The notes beneath the pieces were generated by a model. That model was not told where the DNA came from, searched no databases, and saw only the letters and a program-made list of their open reading frames with translations. Made by a program: the position numbers and the translations under genes. From an uncultured Lachnospiraceae bacterium (GTDB lineage Bacteria; Bacillota; Clostridia; Lachnospirales; Lachnospiraceae), in assembly GCA_900549665.1 (NCBI GenBank), contig URPH01000011.1, positions 1-64,000 of the forward strand: a stretch of 64,000 nucleotides of DNA, given 5' to 3'. Each line of letters starts with the position of its first letter. Position 1 is the stretch's first letter. Positions 52,267 to 60,743 of this stretch are shown here, one piece after another.

Positions 52267-52310
52267 TACCTAAAGGATTTTTATTTTTTTCTTTAGGTAA
52301 GCTTTAGGTA
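52267..52310. promoter_or_regulatory. Candidate response-regulator box between the lipoprotein and VTC genes
   Basis: CTTTAGGTA occurs at 52291-52299 and again at 52302-52310, an 11-bp period that places both on one DNA face, and its reverse complement TACCTAAAG is at 52267-52275. OmpR-family regulators bind such direct repeats, and one is encoded at 53834. The box lies between divergent starts, so it could control both. Confidence 0.6.
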
Positions 52311-52346
52311 ACAAGATTATGATAAACGTACAAAGGAGGTCATCAG

Positions 52347-53081
52347 ATGAAAAAAACAGTCCAATATCGTTTTGAAAGATATGAAAAGAAATATTTTATT
52401 ACCCCGCAGCAACAGGAATATCTCTTATTCCTTATGCAATCTTACATCAAAGCAGATGAATTTCAAAACTATCCTATCTGCAATATATATTATGACACAG
52501 ACAACTGGCAGGTTATCCGTGCTTCCATCGACAAGCCTGTATATAAGGAAAAGCTACGGGTACGAAGCTACGGTGTCCCCAAAAAGGACGACAAGGTCTA
52601 TATCGAGTTAAAGAAAAAATACATGGGCATCGTATATAAAAGAAGGATTTCCACGGAAGTCTCCCTTTCGGAGTCCTATTTAAAAAACCGTATTCCCTCA
52701 CAGCCTTATGGACAGATTGGACAGGAAATCAACTGGTTTCAGAAAACCTATCATTCCAAACCAAAGGTATTTATCCGTTATGACCGGATGGCATTTTCCG
52801 GGATTGAAGATCCACAGCTACGCATTACCTTTGATACCAACTTACGCTGGCGCAGTACCGATCTGGACTTGCGGCTTGGCGATTTTGGGCAGCCGATTTT
52901 GCAGGATGACCGGATCCTGATGGAAATCAAAATGCCCGGATCCTGTCCTCTGTGGCTTTCAGCTATGTTAGCAGAGGCTAACATCTATCCGACATCCTTT
53001 TCCAAATACGGCACCTGCTACTCAGAACACATTGTAAAAAATTCAAACCACAATTATAAGGAGGATATTTATTGTGCTTAA
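52347..53081 (+). CDS. VTC domain (polyphosphate polymerase-like) protein
   Basis: A 244-residue protein with the VTC tunnel-fold pattern: RFERYEKKYFITPQQQEYL, ICNIYYDTDNW, then basic-acidic pairs KEKLRVRSYG and YIELKKKYMGIVYKRR. In yeast Vtc4 such a domain makes polyphosphate; bacterial versions next to DUF4956 and CotH genes are uncharacterised. It is cytosolic, with no signal. The start follows AAAGGAGG. It overlaps the DUF4956 gene by 8 bp, so the products are probably made together. Confidence 0.88.
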   Translation: MKKTVQYRFERYEKKYFITPQQQEYLLFLMQSYIKADEFQNYPICNIYYDTDNWQVIRASIDKPVYKEKLRVRSYGVPKKDDKVYIELKKKYMGIVYKRRISTEVSLSESYLKNRIPSQPYGQIGQEINWFQKTYHSKPKVFIRYDRMAFSGIEDPQLRITFDTNLRWRSTDLDLRLGDFGQPILQDDRILMEIKMPGSCPLWLSAMLAEANIYPTSFSKYGTCYSEHIVKNSNHNYKEDIYCA

Positions 53082-53736
53082 TTCCATTATTCAGTCAGAG
53101 ATCTCTCTGTCATCATTTCTCATATGTACCGTTGCATCTCTTATTTTAGGGATTGCGACCGCTTGCATCAATATGTACAGATCCCGATGCTCCCAGAGCT
53201 TCGCCATCACGCTTGCCGTCATTCCCGCGATCGTCCAGATCATCATCATGCTGGTGAACGGAAATATCGGTGCCGGAATTGCGGTTGCCGGCGCTTTCAG
53301 TCTGGTCCGCTTTCGTTCTCTTCCCGGTACTGCCAAGGAAATTGCTTCCATCTTTTTAGCCATGGCGATCGGACTGGCAACCGGTATGGGCTACATATAC
53401 CTCGCCGTCATCTTTTTTGTTATTGTGGCACTGGTCATACTCAGTCTTACCATGCTGCATTTTGGTCTGGGCGATGCAGCCGGACGGATCCTAAAGATTA
53501 CCATTCCCGAAAATCTCGACTACGACGGGCTTTTTGATGATCTGTTTGAAAAATATCTGAAATCCTATTCACTGGATAAGATCAAGACCAGCAACATGGG
53601 AACTCTCTTCGAACTGCAGTATCAGATTACCTTAAAAGACAATGTTTTACCCAAGAAATTTTTTGATGAGCTCCGCTGCCGCAACGGCAACCTCAATATC
53701 ATCTGCAGCAAGGAAGCCGACAGGGATTTATTGTAA
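53074..53736 (+). CDS. DUF4956 membrane protein
   Basis: A 220-residue protein with four membrane segments in residues 15-130 and a cytosolic C-terminal domain at about 140-220. The GAFSLVRFRSLPGTAKEIASIFLAMAIGLA stretch is the DUF4956 hallmark. It starts with a GTG at 53074 behind GGAGG. The VTC-DUF4956 pair suggests a membrane-linked polymer or phosphate function. Confidence 0.88.
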   Translation: MLNSIIQSEISLSSFLICTVASLILGIATACINMYRSRCSQSFAITLAVIPAIVQIIIMLVNGNIGAGIAVAGAFSLVRFRSLPGTAKEIASIFLAMAIGLATGMGYIYLAVIFFVIVALVILSLTMLHFGLGDAAGRILKITIPENLDYDGLFDDLFEKYLKSYSLDKIKTSNMGTLFELQYQITLKDNVLPKKFFDELRCRNGNLNIICSKEADRDLL

Positions 53737-53833
53737 TTGATTTTTTACAAACCACAATTTATACTACAGACAGATATTGGATAAATCTGACACAAAACGA
53801 TCATAGACACTTGTATGAAATGAGGTGGGAAGC

Positions 53834-54508
53834 ATGCACTTACTGATTGCCGAAGATGAACTGGATCTGGCAGAGGTTTTAACCGTATTTTTTGAAAAAA
53901 ATCACTTTGTGGTCACGACCGTCAATGACGGGCTGACAGCCTATGACTATGGTATGTCGGACCAGTTTGACGCGATCATTCTGGATGTTATGATGCCTAA
54001 AATGAACGGAATTGAAGTTTTAAAAAAATTACGGGAGCAGGGAATCAAAACACCGATCATGATGCTGACAGCCAAGGTCCAGAAGGACGACCGAATCCTC
54101 GGCTTTAATTCCGGAGCCGACGATTATCTTCCCAAGCCCTTTGAGCCGGATGAGCTGATCTGCCGTGTCCGCGCCATGTTAAGAAGAAGCGAAAACTACA
54201 AACCGGACATCTTATCCTACGGTGATCTTTTGCTCAACACCGCCAACGGTACGCTGTCCTGCGGGCAGCAGTCCATCCGTTTAAGTGGCAGGGAATTTCA
54301 GCTTATGGAGCTTTTTATGCGCTCCCCCGGCAATGTTTTTTCCACCGATCATATCATGGAACGGATCTGGGGCTTTGAAAGTGATGCCGAGATCAATGTC
54401 GTATGGGTGCATATCTCCAACCTGCGTAAAAAATTGAAGTCCATCGGATCCACGGTTTCTGTCTATGCCAACCGCGGAATGGGCTATGTATTGGAGGACA
54501 GACAATGA
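53834..54508 (+). CDS. OmpR family response regulator
   Basis: A 224-residue regulator. The receiver domain 1-120 has the acidic pocket AEDEL, phospho-acceptor Asp51 in ILDVMMPKMNG and the switch lysine in DDYLPKPFEPD. The C-terminal winged helix (about 130-224) reads INVVWVHISNLRKKLKSIGS. The ATG at 53834 with GAGG upstream is preferred to a GTG nine bases earlier. It overlaps the kinase gene by 4 bp (ATGA). Confidence 0.94.
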   Translation: MHLLIAEDELDLAEVLTVFFEKNHFVVTTVNDGLTAYDYGMSDQFDAIILDVMMPKMNGIEVLKKLREQGIKTPIMMLTAKVQKDDRILGFNSGADDYLPKPFEPDELICRVRAMLRRSENYKPDILSYGDLLLNTANGTLSCGQQSIRLSGREFQLMELFMRSPGNVFSTDHIMERIWGFESDAEINVVWVHISNLRKKLKSIGSTVSVYANRGMGYVLEDRQ

Positions 54509-55914
54509 TCAGGCAATTAAGAAACCGTTTTATTCGGATCACTATGCTGTCCGTATCGGTGGTTATGCTGATCCTTACTTTGATCGTCAATGCAGCCAAC
54601 TTCATATCCACCAATGCAGATCTGGAGGATCTGCTAGATATGATCTGTGAAAACAGGGGTTCCATTCCTACTGACCGGTTTATTCCGGATGCCAAGCCGG
54701 ATAAACCTGCTGATTCTGTTGACAACTCCGATTTAGAGCCAACCGGCACCACGCCACCTGCGCTTCCAGATAATATTGCTGATTCAGGCCCTGCAAACAG
54801 TCAGTCAGATCCTGCATCTCAGGATAATAACTCAGATATAGAAGATAAAATAAACGACACGAATCCACCAACACAGCCTTGGAAATTCAAGGCTCCCATG
54901 AACCCGGAGACTCCGTACTCCACCCGCTTTTTCTCCCTGCTGTTCGATCAGGATGGAAATCTCATAAAGAAGGATCTGGCTCATATAGCCGCGATCACAG
55001 ACGATGACATCGCCGAATATATCTCCGTCGCTTTAAAGCACGGTGAGGGCTATGGCTATTATTCCGATTACAAATACCGCGTCATCTTACAGGACAACAG
55101 GGAATACATGGTCGTTTTTCTGGACTGCTATCAGGAAATCCACGCGATCAGGGTGCTGGCACTTTGTTCCTTTGCAGCCATGGTAATATGTATCGGTCTT
55201 GTTTATATTCTGGTGGTGATCTTTTCCAAACGTGCCATTGACCCTGTGGTGCGAAGCCAGAAGCAACAAAAGCAGTTTATCACCGACGCAAGTCACGAGC
55301 TCAAGACACCGATCACGGTCATTGCCACAAGCCTGAAAGTGTTGGAAATGGAAGTCGGACAACAGAAGTGGATCGATAAAGCCCGCAGCCAGACAGAAAA
55401 GCTCAGGGATCTCGTCAATTCCCTCGTAACCTTATCCCGCATGGATGAAGAGGATTCTCCGTTAAAATTTGAACATTTTTCAATCAGCGATGCTTTACAG
55501 GAAACGGTTGATTCCTTTACGGACTACGCAGAGTCAAACGGACATGCACTCAAGGTAACAATTACCCCGGATCTGGATTTTTACGGTGACGAATATGCCA
55601 TCCGCCAGCTTGCTTCCATTTTGCTGGACAATGCTGTCAAATACGCTGCTGCCGGTTCGGATATTACATTTTTCCTAGTAAAAAATAAGAAGCATATTCT
55701 GTTAAAAACCTCCAACGTCTGCCAGGATCTTGACGAGGATGCGCTCCGACATTTGTTTGACCGTTTCTACCGGCCGGATCAGTCCAGAAATCACGAGACC
55801 GGCGGCTTTGGAATCGGCCTTTCCATTGCACGCAGCATTGCCGAGGGACATAAAGGAACCATCCATGCCTACTGCCCTGTTAAAGATCAGATTGAATTTA
55901 CGGTTAAATTATAA
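54505..55914 (+). CDS. Sensor histidine kinase
   Basis: A 469-residue kinase. Membrane helices at about 10-33 and 216-240 bracket an extracellular sensor of ~180 residues that is rich in Pro, Asp, Ser (about 60-130), with low sequence complexity. The HisKA box FITDASHELKTPITVIA has the phospho-acceptor His264, and the HATPase domain shows LDNAVKYA and GFGIGLSIARSI. Its partner is the upstream overlapping regulator. The low-complexity sensor makes the ligand hard to guess; the envelope cluster next door is the likely target. Confidence 0.93.
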   Translation: MIRQLRNRFIRITMLSVSVVMLILTLIVNAANFISTNADLEDLLDMICENRGSIPTDRFIPDAKPDKPADSVDNSDLEPTGTTPPALPDNIADSGPANSQSDPASQDNNSDIEDKINDTNPPTQPWKFKAPMNPETPYSTRFFSLLFDQDGNLIKKDLAHIAAITDDDIAEYISVALKHGEGYGYYSDYKYRVILQDNREYMVVFLDCYQEIHAIRVLALCSFAAMVICIGLVYILVVIFSKRAIDPVVRSQKQQKQFITDASHELKTPITVIATSLKVLEMEVGQQKWIDKARSQTEKLRDLVNSLVTLSRMDEEDSPLKFEHFSISDALQETVDSFTDYAESNGHALKVTITPDLDFYGDEYAIRQLASILLDNAVKYAAAGSDITFFLVKNKKHILLKTSNVCQDLDEDALRHLFDRFYRPDQSRNHETGGFGIGLSIARSIAEGHKGTIHAYCPVKDQIEFTVKL

Positions 55915-55917
55915 AAG

Positions 55918-55958
55918 AAGGCGGACCACCGATACTATCCGGCGATCCGCTTTCTTGT
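55918..55958. terminator. Possible hairpin terminator after the histidine kinase gene
   Basis: AAAGAAGGCGGA and TCCGCTTTCTT pair imperfectly around an inner CCG/CGG pair, but only a short T run follows. It could stop the plus-strand kinase transcript or the convergent lipoprotein transcript at 55967. Confidence 0.4.
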
Positions 55959-55966
55959 CCGTTTTA

Positions 55967-56836
55967 TTACTTCTTTATCGGATTAGCAAAGAATGCCACA
56001 TCACTGTTGTCCGGGATCGGACCATCATCCCCATATACATCAACGGAATTGCTAAAGCTTCCGTCTTCCTCGATTTCTTCCATATAATCTAAAGCAACAC
56101 CGATTACATTTCCGTCCTCATCAACCAAAAGAATGGTAACAGGTCCTTCATCGCAGGCAGTTCCATCGGTTGCATTTACAGTATAATCAATAGTCAGATA
56201 TTCGCCGTCATCACTGAAGTTACCTTCGTATTCACCTTCCCACGGAACAAATTCCTGATCGGTTTCTGTGGCATCGCAGTCTTCCCACTCAATTCTGCCA
56301 TCCGGAAGGGAATCACAATCAATGTATTCAACAATGGTATTGCCGGAGCCAACGCAGCCTTCATAAATATAGGTTTCTCCAACGACCGAACCATCGGCTG
56401 CAAGTGCCTTTGCAGTACCTGAGAAGCAAAATCCATCTTCATACAGATTGGTAATAGCAACGATTAAAACGTCGGATCCAAACTCTTTTCCCGGAACGGT
56501 GCTCACAACAACTCCCGGATTTTCTTCAAAAACAGAATCAACATTTGTCCATGCTACCTTTGCATATTCGGCATCCAGTTCACTGATCAGTGACTGCCAG
56601 TCATTGACATCGTCCAGATTGATTTCTTCCTCTTCGTCCTGCACATCGGTTGTTTCAACATCTTCCACGATTTCTTTTTCAGGCTCTTCTTCCTCTTCTT
56701 TTACTGCTTCCTCTTGTACCTCCTCATCCTTTTTTTCATCGGATGAGCCGGTGCTAACATGAAATTCACAGGCTGTCAGCCCCATGGCCATGATCAGCAT
56801 TGCCACGAGAATCATCAGTTTATTTAACTTTTTCAT
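55967..56836 (-). CDS. Hypothetical lipoprotein with acidic linker
   Basis: A 289-residue lipoprotein: the signal peptide ends at MGLTACEFH with Cys23 as lipid anchor. An extremely Glu/Asp-rich linker at about 33-75 precedes a beta-rich domain at about 80-285 that contains a regular pattern of GDEVT-type strands. No enzyme motif is seen, so a binding or sensing role is likely. It is 22 bp downstream of the next membrane protein gene and probably in the same transcript. Confidence 0.75.
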   Translation of the reverse strand: MKKLNKLMILVAMLIMAMGLTACEFHVSTGSSDEKKDEEVQEEAVKEEEEEPEKEIVEDVETTDVQDEEEEINLDDVNDWQSLISELDAEYAKVAWTNVDSVFEENPGVVVSTVPGKEFGSDVLIVAITNLYEDGFCFSGTAKALAADGSVVGETYIYEGCVGSGNTIVEYIDCDSLPDGRIEWEDCDATETDQEFVPWEGEYEGNFSDDGEYLTIDYTVNATDGTACDEGPVTILLVDEDGNVIGVALDYMEEIEEDGSFSNSVDVYGDDGPIPDNSDVAFFANPIKK

Positions 56837-56858
56837 TTATGTTTCCTCACTTTTCCAT

Positions 56859-57506
56859 TTAAAATAATACTTTGTACTTTTCTATATCAGGTGCCTCGTC
56901 CTGATCAAATTCTGAAACCTTTACACAATAATAGTGCTCTGCATCTATTTTAAGTACTCCCGCTAATGTCCCCTGCATGATGCCATCTTCATTTTTATGG
57001 TATTTGATAAAATACTGAATAGCACCATTTTCTGTTTCTTCTGTATTGATATCACTTTCATCGTCACGCTCTAAAAACGTCAGGCGCATCTGTCGCAGCC
57101 ATTCATCGGCGTCAACCGTAACATCATTGTATACAGCAGAACGTTCCGGATGATCCGGATCCAAAATTCCTACATCTTCCTTATGTATCTTGTACAGGTA
57201 GACATCGACCACTTTTTGATAATCATGGTCCATATATTCCTTCATGCATCCCCCGTCTATCGCCAAATCCTCATATTCTAAATAGAAGCCATCCGGAAGG
57301 GAATACTGAAACTTCGTCTGATCCATTTCCAGCATATCCTGTGAAACAGTTTCTTCCATTCCACGGTCCGCCGGTATCATGTCTTCGGTCCTGTTGGTAT
57401 CTTCATCATAGCCTTTTCCATTTTGGTATATCAATGCAGCGATCACAGTGATACCAGCCACCAGCAAGATCACAAATGTCAAAAGCAGTCTCTTTTTTGG
57501 ATTCAT
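56859..57506 (-). CDS. Membrane-anchored hypothetical protein
   Basis: A 215-residue protein starting MNPKKRLLLTFVILLVAGITV with one N-terminal helix at 5-25, then an acidic linker and an alpha/beta extracellular domain at about 50-215. There are no recognised motifs. The ATG at 57506 with AGGAG 7 bp upstream is preferred to an ATG six codons earlier that precedes the SD. It lies between an HTH regulator with membrane helices and the lipoprotein gene in one direction, suggesting a three-gene envelope unit. Confidence 0.7.
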   Translation of the reverse strand: MNPKKRLLLTFVILLVAGITVIAALIYQNGKGYDEDTNRTEDMIPADRGMEETVSQDMLEMDQTKFQYSLPDGFYLEYEDLAIDGGCMKEYMDHDYQKVVDVYLYKIHKEDVGILDPDHPERSAVYNDVTVDADEWLRQMRLTFLERDDESDINTEETENGAIQYFIKYHKNEDGIMQGTLAGVLKIDAEHYYCVKVSEFDQDEAPDIEKYKVLF

Positions 57507-57651
57507 CCATCTTCTCCTTTCCATTTTTATCCTGTTTTTCTGTCGCGCGCTTTCTGTGTCCGAAAAACAAATTAAGCTTATAAAAATGGCACGGATTATT
57601 CCAGCAAATCGCCTTTACAAATGTGCAAATTCTGCTTGCAATCCACTATTT

Positions 57652-58359
57652 TCAAGCATTTGAGGCATTTAATGACTTAAGCTTAAAAAAAGAAATGCCA
57701 ATCATCGTATCCAGAAATACCAGACAAAGAAGGCCTAAAAAAGGAATGAGCATGGTCTTTTTATAATATTCAAATTTGAGTTTTTTCGGCGTATCAGGAT
57801 CGGTAAAGGAAAAAATGTAATCCCCCTCTGAAAGATTTCTCGTATCCAGCCACACATGATCCTTGGTATAATTTCCGGAACCGTCCAGCTTGACAACCTC
57901 CGCGTAGGAATACTGATCCAGTATCCGCTCAACCGTCACCAGATTGGAATTCAGATTTTCACTCTTTCCTGACAGATGCCCCATGATATGAGAAAGCAGG
58001 ATCACAACCGGGATACAAAGCAATGTACACACGATGCCCGCGATCAGCAAAAATCTTTTGGTATGCAAAAGACCTTTTTTATACTGTTTCTGCTTTTCTA
58101 TGTCAATTTCCTCTATGGGTGCAGTCTGTCCGTCTGTGGGCTGCTCTGTAATCTCTTCCTGTTTTCCATATGCGATATAATCCAGACTGACATCATAAAT
58201 CTGGGCAAGCACTAACAGCTTATCCGTATCCGGCAGAGATTTATCCAGCTCCCAGTTGGACACCGACTGCCTGCTGACATTTAACTTTTCTGCAAGCTTT
58301 TCCTGCGTAATCCCTTTTTTCTTCCGAAGCTCAAATAACCTGTTTCCTATTGAATCCAT
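57652..58359 (-). CDS. XRE family HTH regulator with C-terminal membrane helices
   Basis: A 235-residue protein. The helix-turn-helix at about 5-62 reads LFELRKKKGITQEKLAEKLNVSRQSVSNWELDKSLPDTDKL; two hydrophobic segments follow at about 108-132 and 204-228, giving a membrane-bound transcription factor with a loop of ~70 residues between them that would face outside. The start is the ATG at 58359 with GGAGG 8 bp upstream. It probably governs the two downstream envelope genes. Confidence 0.85.
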   Translation of the reverse strand: MDSIGNRLFELRKKKGITQEKLAEKLNVSRQSVSNWELDKSLPDTDKLLVLAQIYDVSLDYIAYGKQEEITEQPTDGQTAPIEEIDIEKQKQYKKGLLHTKRFLLIAGIVCTLLCIPVVILLSHIMGHLSGKSENLNSNLVTVERILDQYSYAEVVKLDGSGNYTKDHVWLDTRNLSEGDYIFSFTDPDTPKKLKFEYYKKTMLIPFLGLLCLVFLDTMIGISFFKLKSLNASNA

Positions 58360-58552
58360 TCCGGTGCCTCCAAAATTTCTCTTATCTTTGCCTGTCCATT
58401 TTATCATAGATCGATTGATGATTTCCATAGTCGGGCGCGTCCTTTGTCAATTTCTGTCGTCCTTTACCGTTTCTTTTTTTACACAGTCCCCGTTTGCGCA
58501 TAATTGTTTTATTATTTTTCAAAAAGGCGCAAAAAAATGCTTGAATTCCATC

Positions 58553-58581
58553 TTGAAAAAGCAATATATTAGTATTACTAA
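58553..58581 (+). promoter_or_regulatory. Promoter of the GH13 gene
   Basis: TTGAAA (58553-58558) and TACTAA (58576-58581), 17 bp apart, 40 bp upstream of the GH13 ATG. No clear catabolite-repression box was seen. Confidence 0.6.
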
Positions 58582-58621
58582 AACACAGAAAATATCAGAT
58601 AAAAGACAAGGAGTGAACATT

Positions 58622-60289
58622 ATGAAACAAAAATGGTGGCATAACAAAGTTGCATATCAGATTTACCCCAAAAGCTTTTTGGATACCAATGCTGATGGGA
58701 TCGGTGATTTACGCGGTATTATTTCAAAACTGGATTATTTAAAGTCGCTGGGAATTGACATCATATGGCTTTCCCCTATTTATCAGTCTCCCTTTGTAGA
58801 TCAGGGATACGATATATCCGATTATTATGCCATTGCCAAAGAATTTGGTACGATGGAAGAATTTGAAGAATTGTTAGCCGAGGCTAAAAAACGTAATATG
58901 TACATTATCATGGATCTGGTCATCAACCACTGCTCCGACAAGCATGAGTGGTTCCAGAAGGCTTTGGCTGATCCATATGGTGAATATGCCGATTATTTTT
59001 ATTTCCGCAAGGGTAAAAACGGCAACCCGCCGAGCAATTACCGTTCCTACTTTGGCGGCAGCTGCTGGGAGCCGGTTCCCGGTACGGATCTGTACTATTT
59101 TCATATGTTTGCCAAGGAGCAGCCGGATTTAAACTGGGAAAATCCCAGACTTTTGGATGAGCTTTACCGTATGATCAACTGGTGGCTTGACAAGGGGCTT
59201 GCCGGTTTCCGTATCGACGCAATCATCAATATCAAAAAAGATCCTGATTTCCCCGATTTTGAACCGGACGGACCGGATGGACTGGCTAACTGCTGGAAAA
59301 TGGTTGAGCATGTTCACGGTGTAGGCAAGCTGTTGGAGGATCTGAAAATTCACACCTTCCAGAAATACGATGCCTTTACCGTTGCGGAAGTTTTCAATAT
59401 GAAGGACGATGAATTGAATGAATTTATCGGTGAAAACGGACATTTTTCCACCATGTTTGACTTCAGTGCCCATACACTGAGTACCGGTGAACACGGCTGG
59501 TATGATGCCCCGGAGATTTCCTTTAAAGAATGGAGAGAAAGTATCGTCAGATCCCAGCTGCAGGCACAAAACTACGGATTTGAGGCCAACATCATTGAAA
59601 ATCATGATGAACCCCGCGGTGCATCCCGCTATCTTCCGGAATATGCACAGAATCCAATGGGCATCAAAATGCTTGGTACTACCAGCGTTCTGCTACGCGG
59701 AATCCCCTTTATCTATCAGGGACAGGAAATCGGCATGCAAAATGCAGTCTTTGAAAGCATTGATGAATATGACGATATCAACACCAAGGACCAGTACCGG
59801 TTAGCACGGGTTGCCGGGCTGACCGAAAAAGAAGCCCTCGCTGCCTGCTATCGCATGAGCCGTGACAACGCACGCACTCCCATGCAGTGGAGCAATGATT
59901 CCAATGCCGGTTTTACCAAGGGAACACCGTGGCTCAAATTAAATGACAATTATCATAGCATCAATGTGAAAAGCCAGATTGACAATCCGGATTCGGTACT
60001 CAATTACTATAAGGCTCTGATTCACCTCCGCAAGTCCGAGGCTTATCAGGAAACCTTTACATATGGAAAATTTGTACCTGCATATATGGATCGTGATACA
60101 GTGATGGCATATTACCGCCAGACAGACAGTCAGAAAATATTAGTCGCTGCTAACTTCGGAAAGGATCCTGTCAGCCTGACGCTTGAAGCTCCGGCAGCAG
60201 AAATTCTTTTATCCAACCGGGGACGTACGGATCTTCCAAAGGATGAGTTGACATTGGAAAGCTGTGAAGTGATGGTTGTATTGATGTAA
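58622..60289 (+). CDS. GH13 alpha-glucosidase (GH13_31-like)
   Basis: A 555-residue cytosolic alpha-glucosidase. Conserved regions: DLVINHCSDKHEWF (98-111), GFRIDAI with nucleophile Asp199, VAEVF with acid/base Glu256, ENHDE with Asp329, and the subfamily marker QPDLNW at 167-172. The residue after the nucleophile is Ala200; in this subfamily valine there goes with alpha-1,6 and alanine/threonine with alpha-1,4 specificity, so an alpha-1,4 preference is favoured. Start is the ATG at 58622 with GGAG upstream; the frame continues upstream without an SD. It likely hydrolyses maltose-type oligosaccharides. Confidence 0.93.
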   Translation: MKQKWWHNKVAYQIYPKSFLDTNADGIGDLRGIISKLDYLKSLGIDIIWLSPIYQSPFVDQGYDISDYYAIAKEFGTMEEFEELLAEAKKRNMYIIMDLVINHCSDKHEWFQKALADPYGEYADYFYFRKGKNGNPPSNYRSYFGGSCWEPVPGTDLYYFHMFAKEQPDLNWENPRLLDELYRMINWWLDKGLAGFRIDAIINIKKDPDFPDFEPDGPDGLANCWKMVEHVHGVGKLLEDLKIHTFQKYDAFTVAEVFNMKDDELNEFIGENGHFSTMFDFSAHTLSTGEHGWYDAPEISFKEWRESIVRSQLQAQNYGFEANIIENHDEPRGASRYLPEYAQNPMGIKMLGTTSVLLRGIPFIYQGQEIGMQNAVFESIDEYDDINTKDQYRLARVAGLTEKEALAACYRMSRDNARTPMQWSNDSNAGFTKGTPWLKLNDNYHSINVKSQIDNPDSVLNYYKALIHLRKSEAYQETFTYGKFVPAYMDRDTVMAYYRQTDSQKILVAANFGKDPVSLTLEAPAAEILLSNRGRTDLPKDELTLESCEVMVVLM

Positions 60290-60298
60290 CAAAACCTG

Positions 60299-60538
60299 TC
60301 ATTCATTCAGATCGTGACGATACAGATACAGGATGGATCCAAAGAAACCGATAAAGATTCCCGGATATCCGACAAAGCATAACAGCCAGGATATTCCGGG
60401 AAAATATATTTTACCCAGAACCAGCCAGATCAGTCCGCCGATCAGACAATATTCCACGATTGACAACAGGATAAACAATTTATTTTTATACTCATTTTTT
60501 AAACGCAGTGTTTTTATGGTATTCCAGATCTTTTTCAT
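60299..60538 (-). CDS. Small membrane protein (79 aa)
   Basis: A 79-residue protein with a basic N-terminus (MKKIWNTIKTLRLKNEYKNK) and two membrane segments at about 22-42 and 47-72. GGGAGG is 8 bp upstream of ATG 60538. It is convergent with the GH13 gene, 9 bp away. No family is recognised. Confidence 0.7.
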   Translation of the reverse strand: MKKIWNTIKTLRLKNEYKNKLFILLSIVEYCLIGGLIWLVLGKIYFPGISWLLCFVGYPGIFIGFFGSILYLYRHDLNE

Positions 60539-60660
60539 AATTCTTACCTCCCAAATGACAGGTTTATCATTGGTCCATACCGGCGAATTGGTCCGCCGGA
60601 GGAGCTTTCATATGATAAGAATAAACCCCGATTGTAAAGTGCAATACCATGCTCGCGTAA
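60539..60660 (-). promoter_or_regulatory. Leader of the 79-aa gene with possible SD-sequestering structure
   Basis: The minus-sense leader has CCGGCG and CGCCGG arms, a direct repeat GGACCAAT spaced 18 bp, and a CTCCTCC tract complementary to the GGGAGG ribosome site further down. A TTTACA-like -35 and TCATAT -10 lie 17 bp apart at its upstream end. The pairing suggests translational control. Confidence 0.4.
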
Positions 60661-60669
60661 AAAATATGT

Positions 60670-60724
60670 AAAAATCTCCATGATGCATATGATAACTATG
60701 ATCATACATATCATGGAGATTTTC
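60670..60724 (-). terminator. Strong terminator after the bile salt hydrolase
   Basis: Minus-sense AAATCTCCATGAT and ATCATGGAGATTT form a perfect 13-bp stem, continued by ATGTATGAT/ATCATATGCAT pairing inside, then a T run. It is 20 bp beyond the stop at 60744 and insulates the next gene. Confidence 0.9.
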
Positions 60725-60743
60725 AATTCCCATATTGACTTTA

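Noticed and set aside
58256..58621. Upstream 122-codon extension of the GH13 frame
   Set aside because: It lies over the divergent HTH gene and a promoter, with no SD. The GGAG site before 58622 fixes the start there.
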